A DNA stretch of 64,000 nucleotides from NCBI GenBank assembly GCA_964427875.1, contig CAYRVX010000014.1, forward strand, positions 1-64,000, read 5' to 3'. The translations under genes and the position numbers were made by a program. Below the pieces are notes generated by a model, which was not told the DNA's origin, ran no database searches, and saw only the letters and a list, made by a program, of their open reading frames with translations. Positions 62,382 through 64,000 of the stretch are shown one piece after another. This DNA comes from CAYRVX01 sp964427875 (GTDB lineage Bacteria > Planctomycetota > Phycisphaerae > SM23-33). The stretch's first letter is position 1. Every line of letters starts with the position of its first letter.

Positions 62382-62411
62382 CTCGGACGCTCTGTGCGTC
62401 CGAGTTTTTTT
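62382..62411 (+). terminator. Rho-independent terminator
   Basis: CTCGGACG (62382-62389) pairs perfectly with CGTCCGAG (62397-62404) across a seven-base loop, and seven Ts follow. It is placed 130 bases after the HPP gene, on its strand, and is the cleanest terminator in the window. Confidence 0.88.
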
Positions 62412-62471
62412 CATAGAGCGGTGCTCGATGACTGTCCTCCCTCGGCCTGTCCGCACCCGAGCAGACCGCCC

Positions 62472-63991
62472 CTATAGGCCTCGCTTTGGCTCGTCCAGGC
62501 CCGATAGGTTCTTCCGGACCAGGGCGGTCTTGGGGTGGTCGTCGCCCAGGCGCTTGCGGCAGATAACCAGCGCGCGCTCGTAGCACGCCCGCGCCTCCGG
62601 AAGCTCGCCCAGAGCCGCCAGAACGCTGCCGAGGTTGCTGACGTCCCTCGCTACCTTGGGATGCTCCGGCCCGAACGCTGCCTCGTCGATCTTCAGCGCA
62701 CGCTCGTGGCACGCCCGCGCCTCGGAGAGCTCCCCCAGGTCTTGCAGGACGCTGCCGAGGTTGTTGACGACCATGGCGACTCTGGGATGCTCTGGCCCGA
62801 ACGAGGCCTCGCCGATCCTCAGCGCCCGCTCGTAGCACGCGCGCGCCTCGGAAAGCTGCCCCAGGTCTTGCAGGACGCTGCCGAGGTTGTTTACGTCCGT
62901 CGCAATCTCGGGATGCTCCGGGCCGAAGGCGGCCTCGTCGATCTTCAGCGCTCGCTCGAAGCACCACCGCGCCTCGGCAACCTCGCCCAGGTCCTCCAGG
63001 ACGCTGCCGAGGTTGTTTACGTCCGTCGCTACCTTGGGATGCTCCGGCCCGAACGCTGCCTCGTCGATCTTCAGCGCACGNNNNNNNNNNNNNNNNNNNN
63101 NNNNNNNNNNNNNNNNNNNNNNNNNNNNNNNNNNNNNNNNNNNNNNNNNNNNNNNNNNNNNNNNNNNNNNNNNNNNNNNNTCGCTACCTTGGGATGCTCC
63201 GGCCCGAACGCTGCCTCGTCGATCTTCAGCGCACGCTCGTGGCACGCCCGCGCCTCGGAGAGCTCCCCCAGGTCTTGCAGGACGGTGCCGAGGTTGTTGA
63301 CGTTCGTCGCGACGTCGGGATGCTCCGGCCCCAAGATGGCCTCACGGATGGCTAGGGCCTGCTGCAAAGTGCTTCGGGCCTCGTCGTAGTCGGCTAGTGT
63401 GCTCAGGTGATTGCCCAGTTCGAGAAGCCAATCGGCGCGGGCCAGACGGATTGCCTCGTCCTGCGAATCCGCGTGCGCCTTGATGCGGGATCTCAATTCC
63501 GTGATCCGCTCCTGTCTGTCCGGCAGCGGCAGGCCGTCATCCGTTCCCCACGAAGATGAAAGCCGCTCCAGCGCCAGCGCATCCGCCTCGGACAGATCGG
63601 GGAAGTGGACCGTGTCGCTGCGCCAATCCAGGAAGTCGGGCGTTTCCCGCCCCAGCAGACCCAAGAGGTACTCCGGAATCCATAGGACAACCGGCTGGCG
63701 GAGCTTCTCGGGCCATTCCGGCCTGCGGAGGTTCAGGGCCCGGAGGACCGGATGGCTGTCGTGTGCCAAGGGAATAGCCTTTTCCAGGTCCACGAGCATG
63801 ACCGGCCCGGCCGGGCCGTCCGGCAGTTGGCGCAGGACTTCGTCAAGAAGATCGACCGTCTCGGCAGGCACGCTCACCGTGTGGACCCTTACGCCGGGCA
63901 TGGAATCGGCCAGTTGCTTCATCAAACGGTTTCGTGCGGCCGGCGTTCGAGCGACGGCGATGAAGAGAGCGAAGCCCTCGGCGCGCATCAA
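62472..63991 (-). CDS. TPR-repeat protein with STAND-like N-terminal domain, interrupted by an assembly gap
   Basis: One gene read on both sides of the 100-N gap. The N-terminal 150 residues (FALFIAVARTPAARNRLMKQ, VMLVDLEKAIPLA, LRRPEWPEKLRQPVVLWIPE, FLDWRSDTVHFPD) resemble the domain that precedes TPRs in bacterial STAND/NLR-like signalling proteins. No Walker A is seen in the visible part. After residue 195 come 42-residue kinesin-light-chain-type TPRs of the form EHPKVATDVNNLGSVLEDLG, EARACYERALKIDEAAFGP, almost identical to each other. The start, TTG or ATG at 63988-63991 after AGGGGG, lies at the window edge, so the gene may extend further. It may be a sensor of the defence type; this is inference. 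Confidence 0.7.
63081..63180. other. Assembly gap (100 Ns)
   Basis: Exactly 100 unknown bases inside the TPR array. The sequence on the two sides of the gap is the same TPR unit, so the true number of repeats is unknown. Confidence 0.99.
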
Positions 63992-64000
63992 CCCCCTGCG

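Overview
The window reads as a scaffold from a high-GC bacterium of the Planctomycetota, probably Phycisphaerae-like and probably a metagenome bin, since it contains a run of 100 Ns. The support is the gene style rather than any single marker: a truncated LEPR-XLL surface protein, several sulfatases with Tat-like leaders, PQQ-type propeller, FG-GAP and giant TPR envelope proteins, a YdjY domain fused to a propeller, and many glycoside hydrolases. I saw no rRNA, tRNA or CRISPR array.

Layout. 0.6-8 kb: nagB with a DUF4954 left-handed beta-helix protein, a secreted propeller protein, a SprT-like metalloprotein and a GH4 glycosidase. 8-12.4 kb: an accessory segment with small HEPN-like and HicBA-like genes, broken up by copies of the 5' end of hypF; intact hypF follows. 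14.5-19 kb: a Gfo/Idh/MocA oxidoreductase, small membrane proteins, a DUF433 antitoxin with a truncated toxin, and a HEAT-repeat lipoprotein. 19.2-26.9 kb: a polyol-type dehydrogenase, then an alginate-acetylation-like set (LamG lipoprotein, AlgI-type MBOAT, two AlgX/AlgJ-like SGNH proteins) and a CBM9-like protein. 27-39.5 kb: a DUF6786-like lipoprotein, three sulfatases, a complete sugar ABC transporter and a GH29 fucosidase, consistent with use of sulfated, fucose-containing glycans. 39.5-50 kb: large secreted propeller, FG-GAP and TPR proteins. 50-53 kb: a GH78 rhamnosidase.

The most unusual locus is a tightly coupled six-gene operon at 54029-58343. It encodes an acyl-carrier-like protein, an XRE regulator, an ImmA/IrrE-type metallopeptidase, a thymidylate-synthase-fold protein, a protein of the 5-hmdU kinase helical / alpha-glutamyl-putrescinyl-thymine pyrophosphorylase type, and a radical SAM/SPASM enzyme. 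It starts with a sigma70-like promoter overlapped by a 19-bp palindrome and is less GC-rich than its surroundings. I infer a nucleotide or DNA hypermodification chemistry placed under XRE/ImmA control outside a phage context, possibly a defence or stress module. The function is not proven by sequence.

The right end (58.2-64 kb) holds two SGNH hydrolases, a short duplicated gene end, a truncated LEPR-XLL gene, a nested inverted-repeat element related to one near 8.7 kb, an HPP membrane protein and a TPR gene interrupted by the assembly gap.
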